Below, piece after piece: positions 8,616 to 17,810 of a stretch of 64,000 nt of DNA. This DNA comes from Desulfomonile tiedjei DSM 6799 (lineage in GTDB: Bacteria; Desulfobacterota; Desulfomonilia; Desulfomonilales; Desulfomonilaceae). Location of the stretch: assembly GCF_000266945.1 (NCBI RefSeq), contig NC_018025.1:5460001-5524000 (forward strand), given 5' to 3'. Each line of letters starts with the position of its first letter. Position 1 is the stretch's first letter. The position numbers and the translations under genes were made by a program. The notes under the pieces are model-generated. The model made no database searches. It was not told where the DNA came from and was given only the letters and a program-made list of their open reading frames with translations.

Positions 8616-9046
8616 CCACACACATTCCAGTTGGCGACTCGAAAGAAAAAGCTGAAACGCTTTTGCGCGCCGCCCTGTCCAAGAAAGCCGTCAATCCGGT
8701 GCTGATAAGACTCGCAGAATTGACTACCTTGACGGACTATTTTCTTATCGTTTCCGCAGGATCCGGAAGACAGGTCAAAGCAATTGCAGAAGCCATTCTA
8801 GAAGATGCGAAACACAAGGGGATCGACAGGTTCTCGGTCGAAGGTGTCCATCAGGGGAATTGGGCCCTCCTCGATTATGGAGACGTGATTGTCCACGTTT
8901 TTCAGAAGTCCGTTCGAGAGTTTTACGATCTCGAAGGGCTCTGGGCCGAAGCGCCTCGGGAGAAATTTCCCGACGATCTCACGCAAGAGATTGAAGCCGC
9001 AGCAGAACCCATAGCGGAAGAGGACGAAGAGTGGCCTGAACTGTAA
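8612..9046 (+). CDS. rsfS: Ribosomal silencing factor RsfS
   Basis: Iojap/RsfS family protein that binds ribosomal protein uL14 and stops the subunits joining when nutrients are short. The 144-residue product carries the core segment LTTLTDYFLIVSAGSGRQV and the family's EGVHQGNWALLDYGDVIVHVF, cited here only in part. An acidic tail rich in Glu (residues 128-144) extends past the usual domain. Translation is probably coupled to nadD through the ATGA overlap. Confidence 0.93.
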   Translation: MTTHIPVGDSKEKAETLLRAALSKKAVNPVLIRLAELTTLTDYFLIVSAGSGRQVKAIAEAILEDAKHKGIDRFSVEGVHQGNWALLDYGDVIVHVFQKSVREFYDLEGLWAEAPREKFPDDLTQEIEAAAEPIAEEDEEWPEL

Positions 9047-9063
9047 CTACTCGTTTCTCTTGA

Positions 9064-9357
9064 CTATTTCTTAAAAAGTGCCTCTAGCTTGCGCCGTGCT
9101 TCCGCAGCTTTGTCTGCGGACCTGGAAGAAGCGGGCCCTTCACGCAGGTTGAAATACTCGCAAAAGTTTCGTCTATCCTTAACGGACACTCTTTCCGCCT
9201 GTGACTCTCGACACTGATTGTGCGCAGATTCGTCATAATCCGAGCAGTTCAGACAGCAGTGAACATCGGAACCGCATTTCGGACATGTTTCGTTGCGAAA
9301 AACTCTCTCCGCATATTCCAGTGAATTCCCGCAGTGGTGACAAGCTCCTTTTTTCAT
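9064..9357 (-). CDS. Small zinc-ribbon protein
   Basis: A 97-residue protein starting MKKGACHHCGNSLEYAERVF. The pairs CHHC and CPKC form a classical zinc ribbon, followed by HCCLNCSDYD, a further Cys and a Cys in a short helix. The C-terminus is basic and helical. The ATG at 9357 has an AGAGG SD at five bases; a frame from 9438 lacks one. I know of similar short Cys-rich proteins in sulfate reducers but no tested function; nucleic-acid or protein binding is only a guess. It converges with rsfS. Confidence 0.7.
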   Translation of the reverse strand: MKKGACHHCGNSLEYAERVFRNETCPKCGSDVHCCLNCSDYDESAHNQCRESQAERVSVKDRRNFCEYFNLREGPASSRSADKAAEARRKLEALFKK

Positions 9358-9537
9358 GAATACCTCTTGCGTGATGTGCTCCGGGAGAGCTATCCTGCAC
9401 ATTACAATGTCCCGTCGCCCTCGTGCTTGTGGATTCAATTGCCGTACCGGATGTTAAACCGGATGAATTTAACATTTTAACATATTCGGTTTTGAGGGCA
9501 CAGGGGGTGAACGCAATAGACCGGAAGGAGATGAAAC

Positions 9538-9948
9538 ATGTCCGAGCCTTTTTTTGCTCGACTCCCAAAAGACGCCGACCTTCTTGACTCTATTACCGGT
9601 GCATTTAAAGAGCGGTCGATCAGCAAAGCTTCCTTCACCGTGATCGGCGCAGTTGAGGGAGCAGTCTTGGCATACTACGATCATCAGGAAAGAACATATA
9701 AGAGCAAAGAGTTTTCAGGTCTCATGGAGATAACTTCCTGTTCGGGAAACGTATCCTTCAAAGACGGGCAGATCTTCGTGCACGCCCACATCATTCTTGC
9801 CGGACACGATTTCCAGTGTTATGGCGGTCACTTGATGCAAGGTGCAAAGATCTTTGCCGCGGAGCTTCACGGCGTACCAATCCCTGGAGAGACTCCCGAG
9901 CGCAGGTTCGACGATCCCACCGGATTGTTCCTGTGGGCTGAAAAGTAG
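9538..9948 (+). CDS. PPC/DUF296 domain protein
   Basis: A 136-residue protein made almost entirely of one PPC (DUF296) domain, a trimer-forming fold also found in plant AT-hook proteins. The motif VHAHI...GGHL holds the conserved His residues, thought to bind metal in prokaryotic members. A strong GGAAGGAG SD precedes the ATG. It is monocistronic, with a repeat cluster just beyond it. A DNA-binding role is often assumed for this family but the sequence here does not show it. Confidence 0.85.
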   Translation: MSEPFFARLPKDADLLDSITGAFKERSISKASFTVIGAVEGAVLAYYDHQERTYKSKEFSGLMEITSCSGNVSFKDGQIFVHAHIILAGHDFQCYGGHLMQGAKIFAAELHGVPIPGETPERRFDDPTGLFLWAEK

Positions 9949-9953
9949 CGCAC

Positions 9954-10273
9954 GATTGCCAGGATTAATGTCCGATTGAAGATAGGACTATTGGTGGATG
10001 CCGGCCTCCGTGCCGGCACTTCTTCAATATAATTAATGATATCGATAGAATGTGCGGCAGCTCACGTAGGATGTGGTGAGCGAAGCGAACCGCATCGGTC
10101 GCGAAAGACCTCGACTGATGCGATTCCCGTCGGTCATCGCATCCTACATTGGCTACGCTGTCTGCCCAACAAAGATAGGAGAATTGTGGCACGATTTGTT
10201 CTGCATTCGAGAATTTTGAGACAGTCTCAGGACGCTCGAGATGCCGGTCCCCACTAATATCTTGTATTGGAGC
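9954..10273 (-). repeat. Nested repeats: reversed A2 split by other repeats
   Basis: This 320-bp gap holds family A in reverse orientation (9954-10050 and about 10240-10273), interrupted by about 185 bp. The insert contains an element with inverted ends GTAGGATG (10066-10073) and CATCCTAC (10140-10147) around a GTGAGCGAAGCGAACCGCATC-type unit. It also holds the right end of a family B element (10187-10230, ending TTTTGAGACAG). It looks like successive insertions into one place. No gene is present. Confidence 0.7.
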
Positions 10274-10301
10274 GCGGCGAATGGTTTCGGGAGCCTGAGA
10301 C

Positions 10302-11210
10302 TTGAAAGCAAGTGATTTCATCCTCTTTTTTGTAGTATTCGGGTCGATTGCGGTTGCGGTGTGTTGTCCCGGTCTGGGGACTATTTTTCAGCCGTATTTC
10401 ATGTACTGCATGATGCTGCTGCTCTTCTTGAGCTTTCTCAGAATCGATTTTCGTGCATTTGTGGACGCTTCCGCTTCTTCACTGCTCGGATTAACTGCTC
10501 TGATTCTCGTGAAATTAATCATCCTTCCTGGCGTGTTGTACTACGTGGCTTTACTTACACTTCCCGACTATGCCGTCCCCGTGCTGCTGCTTTCCGGAAT
10601 ATCCACAGGAGTAGTTGCACCGTTCATTGCCATGGTGGTTTCTGCCGATGTTGCCGCGGTGCTGAGAATGGTAGTGATCACATCCCTGATCGTGCCGTTT
10701 TCACTCCCGACTCTCGTTAAATTGCTGGCTGGAGCCGAGATTCATATTCCGCTCGGAACAATGGTGCAGTTACTTGCGATAGTGATTTTCATCCCCGTTT
10801 TCGCTGTCCTGGTACTACGTCGATTATGGCCGGCATTGCTGGAAGCGATTTCCCGCAGGCAATTTCCTTTGTCTCTGACTCTGTTTGCGCTTATCAATCT
10901 TGGGGTATTTTCGAAGTACTCATCGTTCTTTTTCCAGAATCCGGGAAGCATTCTCGTATCGACTATCGTGGCCTATATCCTGGCAATAATCTATTTCACG
11001 AGCGGATGGTTGGTTGCTGCGCGTTCGAACCCGGGGATGAAAGTCGCTGCCGGGATCAGTCTCGCGCTCATGAACAATGTTCTGGTAATCGTGTTTTCCT
11101 CGCAATTTTTCGGGCCCCTCTCTCCTATGCTTGCGGCCATGTACATGTTTCCGTTCTTTACGCTTATTGTACCGATGAAACTCATCGCAAACCGCCTGCA
11201 AGCCAGGTAG
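10302..11210 (+). CDS. BASS/SBF-family sodium-dependent transporter
   Basis: A 302-residue integral membrane protein with about nine or ten hydrophobic segments. It resembles the bile acid:sodium symporter (BASS/SBF) family, including a discontinuous helix region LLLSGISTGVVAPFIAMVV in the first half and a matching repeat near residue 245. Prokaryotic members carry organic anions such as pyruvate or pantoate; the substrate here is unknown. The start has only a weak SD, and the family A and B repeats end about 30 bp upstream. Tandem repeats (C2, A3, P1) follow the gene. Confidence 0.75.
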   Translation: MKASDFILFFVVFGSIAVAVCCPGLGTIFQPYFMYCMMLLLFLSFLRIDFRAFVDASASSLLGLTALILVKLIILPGVLYYVALLTLPDYAVPVLLLSGISTGVVAPFIAMVVSADVAAVLRMVVITSLIVPFSLPTLVKLLAGAEIHIPLGTMVQLLAIVIFIPVFAVLVLRRLWPALLEAISRRQFPLSLTLFALINLGVFSKYSSFFFQNPGSILVSTIVAYILAIIYFTSGWLVAARSNPGMKVAAGISLALMNNVLVIVFSSQFFGPLSPMLAAMYMFPFFTLIVPMKLIANRLQAR

Positions 11211-11291
11211 ATCCGCATTTCAGCAATTCTTCTTTGGATTATGGCATTGATTTCAGGCAGTTTTGTAGCCTTGCAGTTGGGCATTGTACGG

Positions 11292-11424
11292 AGTTGCGAT
11301 CAAGATAGATCTCATTTGTGACTACAGCACGGACCTGCAGGGCAGGTCCATGGCGCTCACAACCGTCATCGATCCTGGATGCAGGGGTGCCACAGACCTC
11401 CGCAGTCAGGTCAGTGCATTGAAT
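11292..11424 (+). repeat. Family C hairpin repeat, copy C2
   Basis: It contains TTGCGATCAAGATAG, then the GACCTGCAGGGCAGGTC hairpin, GGATGCAGGGGTGCCACAGA and a TGACC...GGTCA arm, in the same order as the other family C copies. It directly abuts a reversed family A remnant. No gene lies between 11211 and 11607. Confidence 0.65.
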
Positions 11425-11427
11425 ATT

Positions 11428-11511
11428 GGTAGGTGCCGTGCCTCCGTGCCGGCACATTTTTCAAATACAAATCAACCGGTAGGGGGTCGGCAGAGACGCC
11501 GACCCCCACCA
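11428..11511 (-). repeat. Diverged family A hairpins, copy A3
   Basis: Reversed and shortened family A. It keeps the GTGCCGTGCCTCCGTGCCGGCAC hairpin (cited in part) and a second 10-bp stem, GGGGGTCGGC/GCCGACCCCC at 11482-11507. The second stem carries paired changes relative to GGACCGGC/GCCGGTCC in the main family, and its loop, read in the family orientation, is GTCTCT rather than GTCCCT. A hairpin of this same variant lies at 59128-59150. Confidence 0.65.
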
Positions 11512-11551
11512 GGAAAGCTGGAAGTGGATGCTCTTATTTTAACGCTTATGC

Positions 11552-11610
11552 CTCTAACCCCCCTTCATTAAAGGGGGGAATGGGGGGATTTTGAATGCAA
11601 ATGGGTATCA
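11552..11610 (-). repeat. Family P palindrome, copy P1
   Basis: The stem CCCCCCTT...AAGGGGGG is followed by the family's outer end, ATTTTGAATGCAAATGGGTATCA. The last three bases are the stop codon of the kinase-WD40 gene read on the minus strand. The palindrome could terminate that transcript. Confidence 0.7.
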
Positions 11611-14600
11611 ACTCTGGTCTTCCAAAGAAACCGCCCACTCCAGTCCCCAGAGCCGAGCAGATCCCTCACTATCACCTGAAGCAATTAAAGAAAGATTCGA
11701 GAACAATGCCAGGGACCGCACAGAGGATGAATGTCCCTCCAAGACCGCGGAGCATTTCTCAGCAGGTACGTCCCAGAGTCTTATGGAGCAATCGTCCGAA
11801 GCAGTGATCCAAAGATTGCCTTCCGGATTTGACACGATAGTGCGTATGGCCGCGGCATGCCCTCTCAGAGTGGCGACATTGACCCCAGAGCCTCCGACAT
11901 AGACCGTCAGGTCGCCTGATTCCAGGCCGGCGACAATCTTATCCTCGTGAGTAGCAGGCAAAAGAGCGGTGATTCTTATTCCCAAATCCCGAAATGCTCC
12001 CTCATTACGGCCGGTGGCAAGCGACCATCTTTGAATTCTTGTGCTGTCCCGCAAACTGAACACGCTCTCCAGATTTTCGGAAAAACAGATGAATTCGGAC
12101 CCAGGAACAGCGGCGCCTTTGTAATGTATCTTGCCGGTGTTCAGATCGAGCAGTACCTGCATCTTCTCCGGACACATTGCAGTAATTTCGTGTCCTGAGG
12201 GCATCATCCTGAGAGGTGGTTCGAGTTTCGGGAATTCCTGCACCATTTTTCCGTCCTGATCCCACACACGAAGCACGCGATCCTGACTCAGCGTCACCAC
12301 ACCCTGCATCCGAGGCAAGAAGAACACTTCTCGAATGGGATTTCCCGCGACAAATTTTCGGATACAGCGCCCGGTAACCACATCCCAAATGGCTGCAGTG
12401 CCGTCAAGACTTCCGGTCAGGAGCAGCAAATTGTCCGGGCTTGCCTTCATGGCAACTACCCCATCCTTGTGACCATGAAATGCGCGAATAAAGGATGTGG
12501 ATTTCAGGCGTCCCCGAACAACCACATTATGCAGTACGTTCCTGATTAGCACCGCTTCCCTGGACCAACAAAACCCGGGAATCGCACGAATGCGCTCGAA
12601 AGCTTCCAATGCCTGCGTTTGATGAGCTTTCCGCCACGCACGGTTAAACTCTTCGACAGTAATCTTAAACAGAGCATGCAAGCCGGCCAGTTCTCTGAAC
12701 GTTCGCGGCCTGCAAAGAGCAGGTTCCAGATAATCCTGTGAGAACCACCCGGTATCGATGCTCCAAAGTCTTACGGAACCTTTGGAGGAACCGGTAAGCA
12801 ATCTTTTGCCATCCCTGGAAATAGCGCACCCGGTCAAGTCTTCTCCGGCTATCGTGATGGTTCGGTAACATCTCCCGCTGGAACCGTCCCATATCTTTAT
12901 ACATCCATCGGCAGAAACGGAGACAATGTATCTATCGTCCGGCAACACCGCTATTCCGGTCAATTCTTTTCGATGTCCGGTAAACCGAAGGACCTCCGAG
13001 CCGGATTGCGCTTCCCACAATTTCATCAGTTCATCATCACCGCCGGTGACGATGACTTCGCCATCCGACGTGGATTCAACTGCAGTAACAGCTCCCATGT
13101 GAGCGCCTGTTTTAAAGAGTTCCGTGCCGGAACGGAAATCCACCACAATCAGAGAACCATTTTCGCAACCAATGGCAATCCGTCCCGTGTTTCCCAGAAA
13201 AACCTGTGATGAAACCTTTGAGCCCAATTTCCGTGATTCCCACACAACCTCTCCAGAAGGGATTTCGAGAATGCGGACAGCGCCTTCCTGGTCGTAGCAC
13301 GAGAGGTACTGGGAATCCGGAGAAAACCTGACGCCAAAAATGCTCATGCCGGGGAATTTCTTGATCAGCCGGCCTTCGCGAAGGTCCCACAAATCCAACG
13401 TCTTAAAAGCCGTGCCGTAAGCCGTCGCTGCGAATTCATCATTCTGGGAGAAGGCTCCGGTAACGGGCATGAAGGTAAAAGTACGGAAATTTTTCAAACA
13501 TCTACCGCTATCCGTATCCCAGATTCTGATTGAACGATCTTCACCGACTGAATACGCTCGTCTGGCATCTGAAGAAATCGCGACGGAGCGGACACTCTTG
13601 ATGTGACCGGCATACGAGATCAACTCGCCGATTGTCGAGAACCCCAGAGAGTTCACAAAATTCTTTGGATCGTTATCATAGGCTTTCCAGCGATCCTGAT
13701 ACCATGAACCGTCATGACAGGCCTTTTTCAGAAATGATACAGCTCGAGCCGGATCTCCCCTTTGCAGCGAAAGCAACCCCATAAGGTACGAGTAATCGGG
13801 TGTTTCTCTGACCTCAATTTTGAGGGCCTCCATCCTCTGGATAGTCTCGCGGTCGGAACTTTCGGAGTTCTTCCAGCGCAGCATGTGAAGATTGTATACT
13901 GCTTCCAAATGGTCGGTATTTGCCGAATGAGCGTCCTCAAGAAGTCTTCTTGCGTCGTCGTATCTTTTCAAGTCCAGGAGTGACACAGCCTGGTTGTTCA
14001 GAGAATCCGCCTTGAGACCGACCAGGTTGGGGCGATTACGGGGTTTTCGATCGGGTCGCAATTCCCTGGAGAGCGACTCGAGAGCGTGACACACATCCTG
14101 AAAAGATTTGTATCGATTATCGGCCTTTTTCTGAAGACACGTTAGCATGATGTCGGCCAGGGATCCGGGAATATCGGGTCTCAGCGAACGAGGATCGATA
14201 ACCGGAGCTTTCAAATGGCTTCGCACTAACTCCGGGAGAGAATAGGTGAGAGGGAGCTTGAACGGCATTGAGTCGAGAACCAGCTCGTACAACATGACGC
14301 CGAACGAGTAAATGTCGGATCGAATATCCTCTTTCCCTTTTTCTCTGAATCTTTCAGGCGCCATATATCGCGGGGAGCCCATGACTCCGCCTTCAAGCAA
14401 AGTGACGCTAGCGTTCGAGATTCTGCCGCTGGAAGTTGTGTCCGCAATGTGTTCGTCATCAGGGCGGTTCATATGTGCGGGGTCATCCACTCGTTTTACT
14501 AAGCCGAAATCAGTGATCTTGACTATTTTGTCTCGCGTGATGAGGCAATTTGCGGGTTTAATGTCACGGTGAACCATGCCGTTTTCTTCCGCATACATCA

Positions 14601-15294
14601 TTCCGTGGCAGAACTGGAGCATGAGATCGGTCAGAAGTCGCAAATCATGCAAGAGGTTTTTCTCTGCCCATTCTTCGAGTGCGCCCCCATCAACGTATTC
14701 GATAAATAACCTGGGAAGTCCTCGTATCACGCGAGCGTAATAGCAGGTCGCAATATTCGGATGCAGCCCCAGTCCGACCCAGAGTTCCGCTTCTCTGAGA
14801 AATCTCAGCAGGTGTGTTTCGCTCTTTATTGCAACCTTTTGCGGCGTCTTTATCGCAATCATCATCTTCCAGAGACGATGGAATGCAAAATACACGGTTC
14901 CCATACCGCCGGAAGCCGAACCGTGCACTTCGTACAATCCTTCGATAAGATCGCCTTTTTTCCATTGGCTTTCGGCATCGGATTCAGCATAAGGCAGGCC
15001 GAATCCTGTCGCGCTTTTCCGAGGAAGACTGAGCAGCGCCCGATCGGTGACGTCGCTTTCGGCCAAACCCACTTCAACGGATAAGCCGTTTCTGCGAAAT
15101 ACCCCGATAAGCCGTTCAAGATCTCCGCCAAGGTGAACTTTTTTCAGTGTGATGGTGCCGATTTCGAGAGAAGCTCGCACGCTCGCTGGTGTACGTTTGA
15201 TCAGTTTTGCCAGCGCATCGAAAATCTTGGCCGGAACCTCATCGAGGTCCTGACAAGATATTGTGAGCGAAGCGTACGTTGACTGCGATTCCAT
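11608..15294 (-). CDS. Ser/Thr protein kinase with TPR and WD40 repeats
   Basis: A 1228-residue signalling protein. About 110 N-terminal residues of unknown fold are followed by a Hanks-type kinase domain (about 115-405). Its motifs include the glycine loop SGGMGTVYF, IKTP with the ATP-binding Lys, HRDIKPANC with the catalytic Asp, DFGLVKR, and MAPERF, so it should be active. TPR-like helices lie at about 425-540, and from 560 to the end is a long WD40 stretch of about 13 blades (SDARRAYSVGEDRSIRIWD, ITASDDCSIRLWD and similar), enough for two propellers. There is no membrane segment, unlike many such kinases. Its stop codon coincides with the edge of repeat P1. Targets are unknown; the WD40 part probably holds partners. 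Confidence 0.88.
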   Translation of the reverse strand: MESQSTYASLTISCQDLDEVPAKIFDALAKLIKRTPASVRASLEIGTITLKKVHLGGDLERLIGVFRRNGLSVEVGLAESDVTDRALLSLPRKSATGFGLPYAESDAESQWKKGDLIEGLYEVHGSASGGMGTVYFAFHRLWKMMIAIKTPQKVAIKSETHLLRFLREAELWVGLGLHPNIATCYYARVIRGLPRLFIEYVDGGALEEWAEKNLLHDLRLLTDLMLQFCHGMMYAEENGMVHRDIKPANCLITRDKIVKITDFGLVKRVDDPAHMNRPDDEHIADTTSSGRISNASVTLLEGGVMGSPRYMAPERFREKGKEDIRSDIYSFGVMLYELVLDSMPFKLPLTYSLPELVRSHLKAPVIDPRSLRPDIPGSLADIMLTCLQKKADNRYKSFQDVCHALESLSRELRPDRKPRNRPNLVGLKADSLNNQAVSLLDLKRYDDARRLLEDAHSANTDHLEAVYNLHMLRWKNSESSDRETIQRMEALKIEVRETPDYSYLMGLLSLQRGDPARAVSFLKKACHDGSWYQDRWKAYDNDPKNFVNSLGFSTIGELISYAGHIKSVRSVAISSDARRAYSVGEDRSIRIWDTDSGRCLKNFRTFTFMPVTGAFSQNDEFAATAYGTAFKTLDLWDLREGRLIKKFPGMSIFGVRFSPDSQYLSCYDQEGAVRILEIPSGEVVWESRKLGSKVSSQVFLGNTGRIAIGCENGSLIVVDFRSGTELFKTGAHMGAVTAVESTSDGEVIVTGGDDELMKLWEAQSGSEVLRFTGHRKELTGIAVLPDDRYIVSVSADGCIKIWDGSSGRCYRTITIAGEDLTGCAISRDGKRLLTGSSKGSVRLWSIDTGWFSQDYLEPALCRPRTFRELAGLHALFKITVEEFNRAWRKAHQTQALEAFERIRAIPGFCWSREAVLIRNVLHNVVVRGRLKSTSFIRAFHGHKDGVVAMKASPDNLLLLTGSLDGTAAIWDVVTGRCIRKFVAGNPIREVFFLPRMQGVVTLSQDRVLRVWDQDGKMVQEFPKLEPPLRMMPSGHEITAMCPEKMQVLLDLNTGKIHYKGAAVPGSEFICFSENLESVFSLRDSTRIQRWSLATGRNEGAFRDLGIRITALLPATHEDKIVAGLESGDLTVYVGGSGVNVATLRGHAAAIRTIVSNPEGNLWITASDDCSIRLWDVPAEKCSAVLEGHSSSVRSLALFSNLSLIASGDSEGSARLWGLEWAVSLEDQS

Positions 15295-15464
15295 TTCCGG
15301 GAAATTACCTGAATGGAGTTGTTAAGGGCAAGCCCCTCCAAAAAAGTGTACAGTCTGAATCTGGTTCTTGCATAGAAAAACCAGAATTTATACGAACGGA
15401 AGAAATTTTTCGAGGTGGGGTCGGGAAGCCCGTTAAAAACGGGATTGTCGGAACTCCCCGACTC

Positions 15465-17714
15465 TCATTGTCCTGCGACTTTCGCTTTGCATTCAGGACA
15501 CTGATAGAACTTGCCTTCTTTCTTGGAGATCTTTTCTTCCATGATAGGTGAGGAACAAGCCTCATTGGGGCAGCGGATGTCCACAGGTTTGTTCCATAGT
15601 GAAAAATCGCAGTCAGGGTATCTGCTGCAGGAATAAAAGATCTTTCCCTTCTTGGTCTTGCGTTGGGCAAGTTCGCCTTCTTTGCATTTGGGGCACTTGA
15701 TACCCATGGACAGGGGCCGGGTGGTCTTACACTCGGGGTACCGCGAACAGGAAAGAAACTGACCGGTACGGCCTTCCCGCATCACCATAGGCGCTCCACA
15801 TTCGGGACATTTTTCATCGGTCGGTACGGGTTCTTTGGTGGCGACAGCCTCTGTGGCAATCTTTCCGGTGTATCCGCACGCGGGATACGCGGAACACCCG
15901 ATGAACAAACCATAGCGCCCTGACCGAACAAGTAACGGTTCTCCGCATTCAGGGCACACCTCGCGGGTGGGGATACCTTCCCGCTTGATGTTCTTCATGT
16001 TCTTCTTGGCGGTATTGAGATCTGTCTCGAACGGTCCGTAGAAGCTGGTCAACGTTTCTTTCCAGGAAGCGCTGCCTTCCTCGATCAGGTCCAGGGACGA
16101 TTCCATTTGCGCGGTGAATTTCGTGTTCACCAGATCAGGAAAGCTGTCCACGAGCAATCGAGCTATTATTCTCCCCAGAAGCGTCGGGCTGAATTTCTTG
16201 TCCTGTAATTCCACATACTTCCGTTTCTGAATAGTGCTCACCGTTTCCGCGTACGTTGACGGACGGCCGATGCCCTGTTCTTCCAACTCCTTGATGAGCG
16301 ATGCTTCATTGAACGCGGGTGGAGGCTGCGTAAAATGCTGCCTCGGAAGCACTCGTCTCAGTTGGAGCTTGTCACCCGGTCGGAGGGACGGCAGTAGTCT
16401 GTCTGCGTCATCCTTGTCACCGTTGGATGAAGCCTGATCTTCTTCCTTGTCTTGCGAGTAAATCTTTGTGAAGCCGTCGAACTTCATGATGGAACCGGTG
16501 ACTCTGAACAATAAACGCCCTGCCTGAATATTTGCCGTGGTCATGTCAAAGACTGCTCCTGCAGTTTGACTCGCAACAAATCTATTCCAGATGAGCGTGT
16601 ACAGCGCAAGCTGCGCCTTATCGAGGAACTTTGCAACCTTTTCAGGGCTGAGTTCCATAGATGTGGGGCGGATGGCTTCGTGAGCTTCCTGAGCAGTTTT
16701 CCTGCCCTTGTACTCGTGCGGTCGGTCGGGCAGATACTTTCGTCCGTATTTCTGTTGAATGAAGTCTCTTACTGCTGACAGAGCTTCAGCGGAAATCCTC
16801 GGTGAATCCGTCCTCATGTAGGTGATGAGTCCTACTGCTCCCTGATTCCCCAGTTCTATACCTTCATACAACTGCTGAGCTATACGCATGGTACGGCTGC
16901 CTGAAAACCTGAGCTTGCGGGAAGCTTCCTGCTGGAGCGTCGATGTGATGAAGGGCGGAGCGGGTTTTCGAGTACGTTCCCGTCGTTTGACTTCCTTGAC
17001 GATGAATTCGGCGTCCTGAGCCTCTTTCACCAGCGCAGACGCGGTTGCTGTGTCCGGAACTTCGATTTTGGTTCCGTCCTTCTCCACCAGTTTGGCTTCA
17101 AAAGGCGGCGGGTCCATAGCTTCCAGGAGCACGGTCAGAGACCAGAATTCCTGCGGCACAAACGTATCGATGGCATTTTGTCTGTCAACGATGAGTCTTA
17201 ATGCTACGGACTGGACCCGACCCGCGCTCAGGCCGTACTGCACTTTGTCCCAGAGCAACGGGCTAAGCTGGTAACCGACGATTCGGTCCAGAATGCGGCG
17301 GGCCTGCTGCGCGTTGTACTTGTTTTCATCCAACCGTAACGGATGGGCCACCGCTTCTTTGATCGTCTTTTCCGTGAGCTCGTTGAAGAGAACACGAAAA
17401 ACCTTCTCCGGAGGCTTCTTCAATTCTTCCCGGATATGCCAGGCTATCGCTTCCCCTTCACGGTCGGGGTCTGTTGCAAGCAGTACTTTGTCAGCGTTCT
17501 TGGCAGCAGTACTGAGCTCCTTTACAATTTTCTCTTTGCCTTCAATTACTCTGTATTGTGGAGCAAACCCCTCGTGTACCGTGACCCCAAGCTCTTTTTG
17601 AGGAAGATCTTTTATATGGCCGATGGAGGCCTTGACTTCAAATCCCGAACCCAAATACTTTTTTATCGTCTTTGCTTTGGCCGGTGATTCAACGACTACC
17701 AGCGTTCTTTCCAT
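15465..17714 (-). CDS. topA: DNA topoisomerase I
   Basis: Type IA topoisomerase that relaxes negative supercoils. The 749-residue product starts MERTLVVVESPAKAKTIKKY, the Toprim domain, and carries DPDREGEAIAWH with the metal-binding acidic residues. The active Tyr is in GLITYMRTDSPR near residue 305. The C-terminus has four zinc-ribbon units (CPECG...C-x4-C type) from about residue 575. The ATG at 17714 has a GGGGTGAG SD; a longer frame from 17780 does not. dprA lies 96 bp upstream in the same direction, the usual dprA-topA order. The kinase gene follows after 170 bp, with a small CCCGTT/AACGGG hairpin between. Confidence 0.95.
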   Translation of the reverse strand: MERTLVVVESPAKAKTIKKYLGSGFEVKASIGHIKDLPQKELGVTVHEGFAPQYRVIEGKEKIVKELSTAAKNADKVLLATDPDREGEAIAWHIREELKKPPEKVFRVLFNELTEKTIKEAVAHPLRLDENKYNAQQARRILDRIVGYQLSPLLWDKVQYGLSAGRVQSVALRLIVDRQNAIDTFVPQEFWSLTVLLEAMDPPPFEAKLVEKDGTKIEVPDTATASALVKEAQDAEFIVKEVKRRERTRKPAPPFITSTLQQEASRKLRFSGSRTMRIAQQLYEGIELGNQGAVGLITYMRTDSPRISAEALSAVRDFIQQKYGRKYLPDRPHEYKGRKTAQEAHEAIRPTSMELSPEKVAKFLDKAQLALYTLIWNRFVASQTAGAVFDMTTANIQAGRLLFRVTGSIMKFDGFTKIYSQDKEEDQASSNGDKDDADRLLPSLRPGDKLQLRRVLPRQHFTQPPPAFNEASLIKELEEQGIGRPSTYAETVSTIQKRKYVELQDKKFSPTLLGRIIARLLVDSFPDLVNTKFTAQMESSLDLIEEGSASWKETLTSFYGPFETDLNTAKKNMKNIKREGIPTREVCPECGEPLLVRSGRYGLFIGCSAYPACGYTGKIATEAVATKEPVPTDEKCPECGAPMVMREGRTGQFLSCSRYPECKTTRPLSMGIKCPKCKEGELAQRKTKKGKIFYSCSRYPDCDFSLWNKPVDIRCPNEACSSPIMEEKISKKEGKFYQCPECKAKVAGQ

Positions 17715-17810
17715 ACAGTACTCACCCCTTCGCGGAATATCCGCTTGCAATAACATTGGTTCAGCCCAACAAAAAGTCAAGCGGTTCGGACCGCCTATGG
17801 TCGCGGGACA

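Noticed and set aside
15427-15441. CCCGTT/AACGGG hairpin as topA terminator
   Set aside because: The stem is only six pairs and there is no T-run on the topA strand; not convincing enough to list.
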